A stretch of DNA of 64,000 nt, taken from assembly GCF_000980875.1 (NCBI RefSeq), contig NZ_LAYO01000111.1:124001-188000 (forward strand). The letters are read 5' to 3'. Shown one piece after another: positions 45,890-54,324 of the stretch. Each line of letters opens with the position of its first letter. Position 1 is the first letter of the stretch. Below the pieces are notes generated by a model. It had not been told where the DNA came from and did not search any database. It was given only the letters and a program-made list of their open reading frames with translations. The position numbers were made by a program, and so were the translations under genes. Origin of the DNA: Leucobacter sp. Ag1. Its GTDB lineage: Bacteria > Actinomycetota > Actinomycetes > Actinomycetales > Microbacteriaceae.

Positions 45890-46503
45890 GTTGCCTCGGC
45901 GCGGTCGGGTGGCTGCCATGTCTGCCCGCAGGTGTCGCAGCGGGCGCCGGCAAGGCCGTCGGCGCCCCATAGCGGGAGCACGGTGCGCTCGCCGCAGGTG
46001 GTGCAGGGCCGGGGCCGGTACGCCTTGAACTCGGGCTCGGCGCGCGGGTAGCGTCCTCGCATCTTGCGGATGGTGTCGACGAGCTGCTCGGGGGCGTCGT
46101 GCAGTCCGCCGTCGCGCGCGATCTGGTGGGCGGATGCGGTGAGGTAGCGCACGATCTCGGTGGAGAGCGCGAACGCCTCGTCAGGGCGACAGGACGGGAG
46201 CCCCTGCACTTCGTCCCGTCCGCGCCATTGTCGTGCGCGTACGGGGCGTGGGGCGGGGTTTCCGGTGCGTTCCTGCACCTCCTGAGCGAAGAGCACGAGG
46301 GTGGCGTAGAGGAGGTCGGCGTCGTCCGCGGCGGAGGCGTTGAACGGGAGCCGGGCCTTCTCCCCGGATCCGTCGACGACGACCGCGGACGTGTCCTGCG
46401 CGCGCACGGTGTGCTCGGCGAGCTCGCGCATGTGGAGGACCTGGAACGGGACTTGCGCGAGGTGCCACTCGAGCCACTCCGTGCGGGACTGCTCAGCCTG
46501 CAT
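45886..46503 (-). CDS. Hypothetical phage protein with C-terminal zinc ribbon
   Basis: 205 residues. The C-terminus has CTTCGE and CDTCGQ, a four-cysteine zinc ribbon. The N-terminal part (TEWLEWHLAQVPFQVLHMRE) is helical. ATG 46503 is preferred because GGAGG lies 5 nt upstream, over ATG 46515. Function unknown. Confidence 0.65.
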   Translation of the reverse strand: MQAEQSRTEWLEWHLAQVPFQVLHMRELAEHTVRAQDTSAVVVDGSGEKARLPFNASAADDADLLYATLVLFAQEVQERTGNPAPRPVRARQWRGRDEVQGLPSCRPDEAFALSTEIVRYLTASAHQIARDGGLHDAPEQLVDTIRKMRGRYPRAEPEFKAYRPRPCTTCGERTVLPLWGADGLAGARCDTCGQTWQPPDRAEAT

Positions 46504-46547
46504 CGGAACCTCCATATCGCGGTCTTTCGGGCCGATATCCTGGCGCC

Positions 46548-46718
46548 ATGAACAATCCCCTCATGCCGGACACGACCCTCGCCTGGGTCCTCACGATCGC
46601 CGTCTGGCTTTTCTTCACGATCATCTGGCTCTGGATCCTGTGGGCCATCATCCGGGGCGCGGTCCTTTCCGCGCTGCGGAAGCACTCGGACGAGATCCGG
46701 GAACGCACCCGCGTCTGA
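46548..46718 (+). CDS. Small membrane protein on the opposite strand of the phage
   Basis: 56 residues, NNPLMPDTTLAWVLTIAV then a strongly hydrophobic helix (LFFTIIWLWILWAIIRG) and a charged tail (RKHSDEIRERTRV). There is no Shine-Dalgarno site. TATCCT (46536-46541) ends 6 nt before ATG 46548, which would give a leaderless mRNA; no good -35 is seen. It is the only visible rightward gene within the leftward operons, so it may be expressed in the lysogen. Function unknown. Confidence 0.55.
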   Translation: MNNPLMPDTTLAWVLTIAVWLFFTIIWLWILWAIIRGAVLSALRKHSDEIRERTRV

Positions 46719-46725
46719 CCGAAGC

Positions 46726-46977
46726 TCATCGAGTTTCTCCCTGCCACTCTCGCTGACGCTCGGCTGCGTTCGCGGAGTCGTCGGGCTCGTAGAGCACCAG
46801 GGCGGGCAGTACGGTCTCGTTGAACGCGGTCATGTACGTGGAGTCGACGCGATGCCAGCGCCGGCCCGGTGACCAGTGGGACAGCTGCGCCGCGTAGCCG
46901 TCGGCGAGCAGCACGACAGTGCCGTACGGGAGGTCGGCCTCCTGCTCGGGGGCGGTGATCACCTTCCGCGCGGTCAT
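46726..46977 (-). CDS. Hypothetical phage protein
   Basis: 83 residues, TARKVITAPEQEADLPYGTV, with a compact beta-rich look (GTVVLLADGYAAQLSHW, RWHRVDSTY). ATG 46977 overlaps the lipoprotein stop. No family recognised. Confidence 0.6.
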   Translation of the reverse strand: MTARKVITAPEQEADLPYGTVVLLADGYAAQLSHWSPGRRWHRVDSTYMTAFNETVLPALVLYEPDDSANAAERQREWQGETR

Positions 46978-47219
46978 CGCTTCGCTCCAGCCCAGTCGCA
47001 CGACATTCCACCCGCGTTCGCGCGTTTCCAGGTCAGGCAGACGACTTTCCGGCCGTCCTCGAGGGTGGCCGTGCGCTGCTTCAGCCCGGACGCGGGCAGT
47101 TCCGTGCCGGGGTCTTCGAAGCCGCACCCGGTCAGCACGAGCGAGGCGGCGATCGCGGCGGCGGCGAGCGCGCGCTTCACGGCGCGACGCCCGGCTCGGC
47201 GGGAGGGATCGGTGGTCAT
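46974..47219 (-). CDS. Small prophage lipoprotein
   Basis: 81 residues. A basic N-terminus, a hydrophobic segment and the lipobox LTGC (Cys about residue 32) predict a lipid-anchored outer-face protein of ~50 residues with two further cysteines (VVCLTWK, MSCDW). Short prophage lipoproteins can block DNA injection by related phages, as with Ltp of phage TP-J34. That role is inference here. Confidence 0.75.
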   Translation of the reverse strand: MTTDPSRRAGRRAVKRALAAAAIAASLVLTGCGFEDPGTELPASGLKQRTATLEDGRKVVCLTWKRANAGGMSCDWAGAKR

Positions 47220-47234
47220 GGGGTTCTCCTTCGT

Positions 47235-47471
47235 TCAGGCGTCGACGGTCGCGCCGACGTACAGGGGTTGGGGCGGCGGCTGGATCTCCCAGCCGCCGCA
47301 GTACGGGGTCGTCGTGACGGCCGGGATCGCGGGGCCGGACGCCGGGACGATCTCGACCCGGTCGACGGTGCGCGGAGACAGCAGCGCGCCCGCGACGTAC
47401 GCGAGCACGAGGCAGGCGAGCACGAGCACGACAAGCAGCAGCCGGACAGCGGACGCTCGGCGGGCCGTCAC
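47235..47471 (-). CDS. Single-pass membrane protein
   Basis: 78 residues from GTG 47471, overlapping the previous stop. One helix (LLLVVLVLACLVLAYVAGALL) is followed by a Pro-rich external tail. No family recognised. It lies directly upstream of the lipoprotein gene. Confidence 0.6.
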   Translation of the reverse strand: MTARRASAVRLLLVVLVLACLVLAYVAGALLSPRTVDRVEIVPASGPAIPAVTTTPYCGGWEIQPPPQPLYVGATVDA

Positions 47472-47749
47472 GGGGCGGCCTCGATCCGGATCTCGGCAGC
47501 GACACTGGCGAAGATCGGGAACTTCGCCCGCTGGTCCGGGTCCGCAGCCTGGTAGGCGATCCACGACGTCCACTGGCGCCTCGTCTCGCTCGGGTCCGTG
47601 TCCGGCAGGAGCCGCGCGCCCGAGGCGGCCTCAACAGCGACCGAGAGCCGCGGCCGGTTGTCGTGCTCAACGCAGGCGGCGACGTATTCGTAGACGCCGC
47701 CGACGTTGCGCAGGCTCTGGACAGCGCGGCGGATCTCCTCGGCGGTCAT
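47468..47749 (-). CDS. Hypothetical phage protein
   Basis: 93 residues, TAEEIRRAVQSLRNVGGVYEY, ending in FPIFASVAAEIRIEAAP. No domain recognised. It overlaps the C5 methyltransferase gene by ATGA and the membrane protein by GTGA, so it is coupled to both. Confidence 0.55.
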   Translation of the reverse strand: MTAEEIRRAVQSLRNVGGVYEYVAACVEHDNRPRLSVAVEAASGARLLPDTDPSETRRQWTSWIAYQAADPDQRAKFPIFASVAAEIRIEAAP

Positions 47750-49464
47750 GCGAGCACCGCCGATATCTCGTCGCCGATCCAGTGCGCGACGTTCACCGCG
47801 ACCGCGTTGCCGGCGCCCTTCGTCGTCTCGCTCTTGTTCGCGGCCGACGTGTCGTAGCCCTCCGCGAATCGCTGCGCGCGCAGGTGCTCAGTCGGGCCGA
47901 GCATCCGGAACCGCACCTCGTCGATGTCGAACGGCAGCTCGCCGTCGTAGACCTCGGCCGGGCGCTTCCGCTCCGGGACGACGAGCGACACGTTCGGTGA
48001 GGTCACCATCGCCGGCAACGGCTCCCCCGTGCTCTTGTTCATGTGCTCGATGCGGGCATAGTCGAGACCGCCGTGGTGCTTCGAGATGAACGCCTCGGGC
48101 GGGACCGCGAGCCCGTGGTGCGGAGCGGTCGACATCGCGCCGACCGGCGCGCCGATGGGCGCCGCGGTCCCCGTGCCGTAGAACTCGGCGAGGAACGGCG
48201 GGACGGCGATGCCCTGCGAGATGGTCGTCGTCATCGACCCGAGCGCATTCTCGACCGAGCTCACTCGACGGTCGCCGCTGCGCCCGCCGCCATCGCCGTA
48301 GTGGTGGGTGACGTACGGCGGGAACACGAGCCCGTCTCCGATCTTCGTGCTGCGCGTCGGGAGCGGCCCGCTGTCGAGCATCCGCGCACGGCCGTCGCCG
48401 TCGTGGTTCACCGCGATCATGTGCGGCGGGATCGCGAAGCCGTCACCGGATCCGCCAGCCTGGCGCGCGTTCAGCGGCGCAGCCGAGTCCCACGCCCGGT
48501 AGTAGCCGTCAAGCTCGCCGAAGCGCGGATGCCGCGGGTTCGCGGCGTCCCAGGTCTGCCCGGCGCCGGCCACGATCGGCGGGCGGGCGAACATGCGCAG
48601 GCCCATCTCGATCCGCCGCATCGTCGCCGCGGCGAGCGGCTTGAGCCCGTGCTTTCCGCGGTCCGCGATCCGGATCCCGAGATCCGACCAGTCGATGACG
48701 GCCGCGGCGGGGAGCACGAACGGCTCGACGACCTGCAGCGCGTGTCGGCCGGCGTCGCAGACGTAGACGTACTGGGTGCCGTACTTCCCGAACCGCGGGG
48801 CGCCGGCGGGCGCCGCCTTCTTCCAGTGCTGCCGCGTCGACACGATCGCGTCGCACTGCGCGCAGAACGCCGGCGGAGACGGCTCGAGGCGCGGCTCCCG
48901 CATGCCCTTCTTCGTGAGCACGATGTAGATGCGATCTCGCCACTGCCCCGCGGCCGGGTTCGTCGGCCCGTACACGTGCGCGGCGTTGACGTTGACGACC
49001 TTCCATCGGTAGTCGAGCGCCTCCCACATGCGAAGCCACGACTCGAATAGCGGCCAGGAGGCGACCTCGACGACGTTCTCGATCACGATGACGTCGAAGC
49101 TGCGCGCCTCGGTGGCGCGGATCGGGTCGAACATCGTCGCCCGGGAGCGCACGCCGGCGTCGGCGGGCAGCGGGTCGTCGCCGAACAGCGTCGGGCCGGT
49201 CGCCTTCGCGCGTTTCCGGCCGCCGGCGGGCGAGTGCCAGGTGCACTCGGGCGAGGCCCAGAGCATCGGCGCCCACGGGAGGCGGCGCATGTCGTAGCCG
49301 GAGAGGTCGCCCTGCACGTGGTCAGCGTCGCGGTGGTTCGCGGAGTGCACAGCGATCGCCTTGTCCCAGTGGTTGTAGGCGGTGACGAGTTCGAAGCCGG
49401 CTTCGACGAGGCCGGAGGATGCGCCGCCGAATCCGGCGAAGAAGTCGAGGAACTGGATGCTCAT
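47746..49464 (-). CDS. DNA cytosine-5 methyltransferase
   Basis: 572 residues. Motif I DFFAGFGGASSG (7-18); motif IV SPECTWHS with the presumed nucleophile Cys74; motif VI IENVVEV (128-134); motif VIII QWRDRIY (174-180); motif X GAGNAVAVNVAHW near the end. The SPEC form replaces the usual PPC and is, as I recall, common in actinophages. A large variable region of ~340 residues would recognise the target. Likely protects phage DNA from restriction. It overlaps the next methyltransferase by ATGA. Confidence 0.9.
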   Translation of the reverse strand: MSIQFLDFFAGFGGASSGLVEAGFELVTAYNHWDKAIAVHSANHRDADHVQGDLSGYDMRRLPWAPMLWASPECTWHSPAGGRKRAKATGPTLFGDDPLPADAGVRSRATMFDPIRATEARSFDVIVIENVVEVASWPLFESWLRMWEALDYRWKVVNVNAAHVYGPTNPAAGQWRDRIYIVLTKKGMREPRLEPSPPAFCAQCDAIVSTRQHWKKAAPAGAPRFGKYGTQYVYVCDAGRHALQVVEPFVLPAAAVIDWSDLGIRIADRGKHGLKPLAAATMRRIEMGLRMFARPPIVAGAGQTWDAANPRHPRFGELDGYYRAWDSAAPLNARQAGGSGDGFAIPPHMIAVNHDGDGRARMLDSGPLPTRSTKIGDGLVFPPYVTHHYGDGGGRSGDRRVSSVENALGSMTTTISQGIAVPPFLAEFYGTGTAAPIGAPVGAMSTAPHHGLAVPPEAFISKHHGGLDYARIEHMNKSTGEPLPAMVTSPNVSLVVPERKRPAEVYDGELPFDIDEVRFRMLGPTEHLRAQRFAEGYDTSAANKSETTKGAGNAVAVNVAHWIGDEISAVLA

Positions 49465-50945
49465 TCGAATGCTCCAAACAGGGTCTGCTGGTGCGGCTTC
49501 CCGAGCCGCTTCTCGATCAGAGGAATGTGCGTGCCGTCCTCATCGAGCTCGATCAACACGCACTCGAAGCCCTCGATCACGCACGCCTCGCCCGTCGTTC
49601 CCGAGCCCGCGAACATGTCGAGCACTCGGCCGCCCGGTCGCGAGACGATCGGGAGCAGGTAGCGGATCAACGCCAGTGGCTTCACGGTCGTGTGCTGGTG
49701 GCCGTCGACCACGGGGCGCTCGTCGCGGCCGGCCTTCGCGACGTAGAAGAACCGCGACCCACCGCCCGAGTCGCCGAAGCCGCGTTCGCCCTCCGCGCTG
49801 CCGTACGAGCCAAGGATCCCGGCGTCCTTCGGCGCGCGGGCATGGTGCGCGGCGAGCTTCCCCGAGGTGAGGGTGCCCGTCTGCCGGTCAAGCTCGGCCG
49901 CCTGCGACTCGTCCAGAATCACGTTCGCCGGGAAACGGCCCGACTCGCTGCCATTCTTTCCAGCAGTCGGGGTCCAGCCGTCGTCATTCAGGATCCCGAA
50001 GTCCTGACCCGTACGGGCACGGATCGTGCTTTCCGAGCCGATCCGGCCGGCGTCGATGTTCAACGCCCCCGTGCCCCACTTTAAGACGTTCTGCGCGACC
50101 GACAGGCCGCGCTCGAGCGGCTTCCGAGCCACGATCACGGGCTCGTGCGCAGGCTTGAACGCGGTGCCCCAGCCCTCCCACTCCGCGGCGGCGGTCCCCT
50201 CGCGGGCGGCATCGCGGGCGATCCCGTCGCGGGTCGTCATCGCGAAGTTCGTGCGGTTCTCCCACGCCTCGACGGTGCCGGTCACCTCGCGCTCAGCCCA
50301 AGCATCGCCCGCGGTGCCCTTGCGTGTGTTCAGGCGCTGCACCTCGGCGTCGAGCCCGGCCCCCAGCGACGGGATGACGCGCTGCAGCGTCGCCCACTGC
50401 TCAGTCGTAGGCAGCGACGGCTGCGAGTCCGTGTCGCGCGCCGCCCAATGGTCGATCAGGCGAGGGTGGCAGCCGTCGAAGTACTGCACGAGATCCCGCG
50501 ATCGCAGACCGTCGGCATCCATCGCCACACGGATCGCCCGGCAGATTACGCGCGTCGGCTCGACGTCCTCCACCCGCATCTTGTCGATCGCCTTCGCGAC
50601 GTCGAGCGACTTCGGAAAGCCCTGCCCGTACAGCCATGCGATGTTGTCTCGGATCTCGAACCCGGCGTCCTCGATCGCGACCGCGACGCGATGCCAGGTG
50701 CGGGTGCCGCCGAACACGAGCGCGTGCCCGCCCGGCTTCAACACGCGGAACGCCTGCGCCCACACCTCCGGGTCGTACGCGATCCCCGACGAGTCCCAGC
50801 CCTTGCCCATGAAACCGAGCTCGTAGGGCGGATCCGTGACGATCGCGTCGACCGAGTTGTCCGGCAGTCCGGCCATGACCTCGCGGCAGTCGCCGCGGTA
50901 CACGGTCACGGGGCCATGCTCGAATGCGGGGGTCATGATGCCCAT
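49461..50945 (-). CDS. DNA adenine (or N4-cytosine) methyltransferase, beta class
   Basis: 494 residues. The catalytic motif TDPPYELGF lies near the N-terminus and the AdoMet site DMFAGSGTTGEAC near the C-terminus, the beta-class order. About 330 residues lie between the two motifs, including the probable target-recognition region. DPPY favours N6-adenine. ATG 50945 has GGAG 8 nt upstream; ATG 50936 overlaps the previous stop and is an alternative. Together with the C5 enzyme it would double-mark phage DNA; no restriction partner is present. Confidence 0.88.
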   Translation of the reverse strand: MGIMTPAFEHGPVTVYRGDCREVMAGLPDNSVDAIVTDPPYELGFMGKGWDSSGIAYDPEVWAQAFRVLKPGGHALVFGGTRTWHRVAVAIEDAGFEIRDNIAWLYGQGFPKSLDVAKAIDKMRVEDVEPTRVICRAIRVAMDADGLRSRDLVQYFDGCHPRLIDHWAARDTDSQPSLPTTEQWATLQRVIPSLGAGLDAEVQRLNTRKGTAGDAWAEREVTGTVEAWENRTNFAMTTRDGIARDAAREGTAAAEWEGWGTAFKPAHEPVIVARKPLERGLSVAQNVLKWGTGALNIDAGRIGSESTIRARTGQDFGILNDDGWTPTAGKNGSESGRFPANVILDESQAAELDRQTGTLTSGKLAAHHARAPKDAGILGSYGSAEGERGFGDSGGGSRFFYVAKAGRDERPVVDGHQHTTVKPLALIRYLLPIVSRPGGRVLDMFAGSGTTGEACVIEGFECVLIELDEDGTHIPLIEKRLGKPHQQTLFGAFE

Positions 50946-51232
50946 GCGAGTCGCTCCGATCTGGGGATGACGGAAAGGCAGTCGCGGCAGAGCTGCAGGA
51001 TGCGTTCGCCTTCCGGCATGTCGATGCCGCAGCGGCCGCACGGCTGCTTCGGCCGGTGCCTGGTCTCCCCGAGAGACGGGGAAGGCGGCGCCTGGACCGG
51101 CGCCGCCTTCGGGGTGATGGGTGGGAGGGTGCCCTCCCTGCGTGCTTTCGAGTAGTGCGACCAGCACATGCCTCGGGCGCGCGCGATCTCGGTGCACCTG
51201 CCCTGGATGCAGCGCACCTGCCGGCGGCTCAA
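50933..51232 (-). CDS. Small cysteine-rich (zinc-binding) phage protein
   Basis: 99 residues from TTG 51232, with AGGTGG 6 nt upstream. Two cysteine groups are present: CIQGRC with CWSHY, and CGRCGIDMPEGERILQLCRDC, the second forming a zinc finger. A Pro-rich linker separates them. Possibly DNA- or RNA-binding; unknown. Confidence 0.6.
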   Translation of the reverse strand: MSRRQVRCIQGRCTEIARARGMCWSHYSKARREGTLPPITPKAAPVQAPPSPSLGETRHRPKQPCGRCGIDMPEGERILQLCRDCLSVIPRSERLAWAS

Positions 51233-51474
51233 AAGACCACCTCGCCGAGGTCGGTGCGGATCGTCGCCGCAGTCATCCGCGCACCCATCTCGGCCACCTG
51301 CGCGTTGAGCTGGGCCTCGGCGTTGTCCGCGGCGTTGACGAGCTCGTTCGCGAGATCGCGAGCCTGCTCAGGTGAGTACGACCAGACCTTCCGGAGTTGG
51401 GTGAGCTCCACGCGGTAGTCGTCGTCGACGGCCACCGCCGCGACATCGACGGTGAGCTGTTCCTGAATAGCCAT
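51229..51474 (-). CDS. Hypothetical phage protein
   Basis: 81 residues, AIQEQLTVDVAAVAVDDDYR, then helical (YSPEQARDLANELVNAADNA). No family recognised. It sits between DnaB and the zinc protein. Confidence 0.55.
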   Translation of the reverse strand: MAIQEQLTVDVAAVAVDDDYRVELTQLRKVWSYSPEQARDLANELVNAADNAEAQLNAQVAEMGARMTAATIRTDLGEVVF

Positions 51475-51489
51475 TCCTCTGTTCCTTCC

Positions 51490-52860
51490 TCAGAACATGC
51501 CGATCGGCTGCGATGTGATGCGGGCGAACTTGCCCTCCCACCGCAGCGACCTGCGTCCAGACCGCCCATGGCGGTTCTTCACGACGTACATCTCGAGCAC
51601 GTCACCGGGTTCCCCGTCGGACTCGAGCTTTCGTTGCAGCATCAGCACGACGTCGGCGTGCATGCCGATGTCGTCCGACTTCGCGAGGTCGGCGAGCGTG
51701 GGCGGCCGTTGCGTCTGCTGCGCCTTCGGACCCTTCACCTGCACGGAGTCGCGGTTGAGCTGCGCGAGCGCGATCACCGGGCAGCGCAGCTCGCCGGCGA
51801 GCACCTTCAACTGGCGGGCGATCTCGCCCACCATCTCGTGCACCTTCATGCGCGAGTCGTGCGACGAGATCAACTGCAAGTAGTCGACGACCACGCCCGC
51901 GATCGGTCCCTTCCGGGCGACCGAGCGCGCGTATGCCTTCACCTGCTGCACGGTCACGCCGGACCGCTCGTCGATGAACAACGGCAGCCCGTCGATCCGT
52001 CGATGAGCGAGCCCGAGCTGCGCAGCCTCCCCAGCGGAGAGGTCGTGCCGCTTCAACGACGAGAGCGGGATCTGTCCAACCTGAGCGACCAGACGTTCGA
52101 GCATCTGGTCCGTGCTCATCTCGAGCGCCGAGTACGCGACCGGCCCGGATGCGGCGAGCGCCGCAGCGATCTGGAGGCCGGCGTTCGACTTACCGCCGCC
52201 CGGTCGTGCGCCAACGATGTAGAGCCCACCGGGCGAGAACCCGCCGATCATGTCGTTGATCTCGGTCCACGGCGTCGGCACATACTCGGGGGCCTCATCG
52301 AGGGCCGCGGTGAACGCCTCCCACCGGTGCGAGATCGGTGCGATGCTCGTTCCTTGCTCCCCGAGCAGTCCCTCCATCTCGGTGCGGAGGATCTCGATCT
52401 GCTCGGCGGGGTCGCCCTCCGCCTTGTAACCGGCGGTCGCGACCTTCTCTCCGAACTCGATCATGCGTCGCTGCGCGGCCCGGTCGCGCACGATCTCCGC
52501 GTAGTAGAGGGCGTTCGCGGCCGACGGCACGATCGACGTCAGCGTGTGCAGGTAGACCGCCCCGTCAGGCACCTCCGAGATTCGTCCGGTGCTCGTGAGC
52601 TGGTCGCCGACGGTGATCGCGTCCACCGCTCGCCCGGCCCCGGCGAGTTCGAGGATCGCGTCGAAGATCGTCTCGTGCTTCGGCTCGTAGAAGTCGACGC
52701 CGTTCAGCACGCCGGTGACTTCCGCGAGTGCGCGCTTCGAGAGCATCGCGGCGCCGAGCACGGACTGCTCAGCGACGGGCTCGTGCGGCGCGACGCGCTC
52801 GCCGCCGACCGGCGCGGCCGGCCTCGACCCCCAGGGGTCATCGTCCTCGTATTCGGTCAC
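51490..52860 (-). CDS. Replicative DNA helicase (DnaB)
   Basis: 456 residues from GTG 52860. N-terminal DnaB domain (HEPVAEQSVLGAAMLSKRAL) and RecA-like C-terminal domain with Walker A GARPGGGKS, Walker B VVVDYLQLI and the DnaB-type end HADVVLMLQRK. It unwinds the fork 5'-3' for phage replication. It overlaps the zinc-finger gene by GTGA, in line with a phage replisome operon. Confidence 0.93.
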   Translation of the reverse strand: MTEYEDDDPWGSRPAAPVGGERVAPHEPVAEQSVLGAAMLSKRALAEVTGVLNGVDFYEPKHETIFDAILELAGAGRAVDAITVGDQLTSTGRISEVPDGAVYLHTLTSIVPSAANALYYAEIVRDRAAQRRMIEFGEKVATAGYKAEGDPAEQIEILRTEMEGLLGEQGTSIAPISHRWEAFTAALDEAPEYVPTPWTEINDMIGGFSPGGLYIVGARPGGGKSNAGLQIAAALAASGPVAYSALEMSTDQMLERLVAQVGQIPLSSLKRHDLSAGEAAQLGLAHRRIDGLPLFIDERSGVTVQQVKAYARSVARKGPIAGVVVDYLQLISSHDSRMKVHEMVGEIARQLKVLAGELRCPVIALAQLNRDSVQVKGPKAQQTQRPPTLADLAKSDDIGMHADVVLMLQRKLESDGEPGDVLEMYVVKNRHGRSGRRSLRWEGKFARITSQPIGMF

Positions 52861-53138
52861 AGCGGGATCACCTCGATTCCTTCGTCCAGTCCGATGAAGC
52901 TCGCCCCGCAGGCGCGGCAGCGTAGCCGTCTCGCGGCCCCGGCTGCTTCGCCCGCCCGGGCTTCCGCGAGGCACGTCTCGCAGATCAGGCCGCCACCTCC
53001 ACCGCAGGTCCGGCAGCGCAGGATGAACGCCGCCGAGTTCTCACAGCGGCTCCGTTCGATGAGCACTTCGCAGCGGGGCGCGAAGTCGAGCTGCTCGAGC
53101 ACCCGCTCGTCGAAGTCCGGGGTCACCGTGGCGCTCAC
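52857..53138 (-). CDS. Zinc-finger protein of the replication module
   Basis: 93 residues from GTG 53138. Cysteine pairs in CRTCGGGGGLICETC and later CRACG form a probable zinc module. It overlaps both flanking genes by 4 bp. It is placed between the probable loader and DnaB, so an auxiliary replication role is possible. Confidence 0.6.
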   Translation of the reverse strand: MSATVTPDFDERVLEQLDFAPRCEVLIERSRCENSAAFILRCRTCGGGGGLICETCLAEARAGEAAGAARRLRCRACGASFIGLDEGIEVIPL

Positions 53139-53494
53139 GGTTCGATCCCCAGCCACTTCGACTTCAGGTGCGCGACCCAGTCGGCGTCGTCGCGGCGTTC
53201 GACGAACTCCTCAGCCGGGATCCCCGCGGCCGCGCAGATCGTGCGCTCGGCAGCGGTGAGCTCCGGCGGCGTCCATGCACGCTCCTGCCGGATCGCCGCC
53301 GCGCCCTCGATGATGTGCACCGGCATGAGGTAGCGGTCCGACGACGCGAAGTGCCGCCTCATCGCCTCGAAGGCGTCGTCCTTGGCGACGTCGGCGAGCA
53401 GCCCATGCCACGCCTCGACGTGTGCCTCGGCGACCCGACGGTGGTCGTATGCGGAGGCTGCCGCGAGCAGGCCCGCGACCTCTGACTTCTTCAC
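53135..53494 (-). CDS. Probable helicase loader-type phage protein
   Basis: 119 residues, KKSEVAGLLAAASAYDHRRV, with SSDRYLMPVHIIEGAAAIRQ. Helical, no Walker motif. Between the initiator-like protein and DnaB, it fits the place of a helicase loader. The role is positional inference. Confidence 0.5.
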   Translation of the reverse strand: MKKSEVAGLLAAASAYDHRRVAEAHVEAWHGLLADVAKDDAFEAMRRHFASSDRYLMPVHIIEGAAAIRQERAWTPPELTAAERTICAAAGIPAEEFVERRDDADWVAHLKSKWLGIEP

Positions 53495-54324
53495 CCCTCG
53501 ATCTCCTTCTGCTGTTCCTCCTCGGCGTAGCGGAGCGCGAGGTCGATGTTCTGGTGGACCGCCGGCGCGCGACGGCCCCGCGCGGCCTGCTGCCGGAGCG
53601 TTTCGTACTTCTCGCGGAGCTTCGAAGCGGACAGGATGTTGCCCCGCCAGAACTCGTCGGCCTGGCACCAGCGGATCGCGCCCGCGATCTGGTCTGCGGG
53701 GATCTCGTCGCGGTCGAGCATCAGCCGGATCGCGTCGCGGTTCTTCTTGTTCCGGGCGGGGAGCTTCTTCACGCCGTTCTTCGTGAGCTCCTCGTCGAGG
53801 AGGTCGAGGAGGTGTTCGACGTCGGCACGGGACGCGTCATCGTTCTCCGACGATGACTTACTAGTAGGTACGGGTACGGGTACGGGTACGGGAAGAGCGG
53901 ACGCGGGCGTCTCGGTGACGTCTTCGAGACGCGTTGGTCCCGCATGCTGTCCCGCGCCTGTCACGTTGTCGTCACGCTGTGACGTTTCGCGCTTCGCCGC
54001 CTTGGCTGCACGCCACCGCTCCTTCCTCACCCGGTCTGCCTCGCGCCGCTGCTCGGCATCGGCGCGTGACGGCTGCCTCTCCTCCCACTGGTGGAACTCG
54101 AACCCGCCCTCCACCCGCGCCCACAGGCCGGCGGCGGCGAGCGCCTCCGCCTCAGCCGGTGTGCCGAGCATCGCGGCGGCAGCGGCCGAGACGAAGCCGT
54201 CGGTGAGCTGCTGCGCGCACCATGCACCGGCGCGCACCCACAGGCCCATCGCGGCATTGCCCACCTCGAGCACCTTGGGGTGCGTCGCCAGGCTGTCGTC
54301 GACCTTGAACCACATCTCGTTCAT
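53491..54324 (-). CDS. Replication initiator/primosomal DnaD/DnaT-like protein
   Basis: 277 residues. The N-terminal domain starts NEMWFKVDDSLATHPKVLE, typical of phage replisome organisers. A basic middle (READRVRKERWRAAKAAKRE), a VPVPVPVP linker and a C-terminal helical part (LREKYETLRQQAARGRR) follow. It overlaps the HNH gene by ATGA and the probable loader by GTGA. The phage origin often lies within such a gene. Confidence 0.72.
   Translation of the reverse strand: MNEMWFKVDDSLATHPKVLEVGNAAMGLWVRAGAWCAQQLTDGFVSAAAAAMLGTPAEAEALAAAGLWARVEGGFEFHQWEERQPSRADAEQRREADRVRKERWRAAKAAKRETSQRDDNVTGAGQHAGPTRLEDVTETPASALPVPVPVPVPTSKSSSENDDASRADVEHLLDLLDEELTKNGVKKLPARNKKNRDAIRLMLDRDEIPADQIAGAIRWCQADEFWRGNILSASKLREKYETLRQQAARGRRAPAVHQNIDLALRYAEEEQQKEIEG
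53867..53892 (-). repeat. (GGTACG)4 hexanucleotide repeat in the initiator gene
   Basis: Four perfect 6-bp units plus GG, coding a Val-Pro linker. It can change length in-frame by slippage, or serve as small iterons. Confidence 0.75.
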
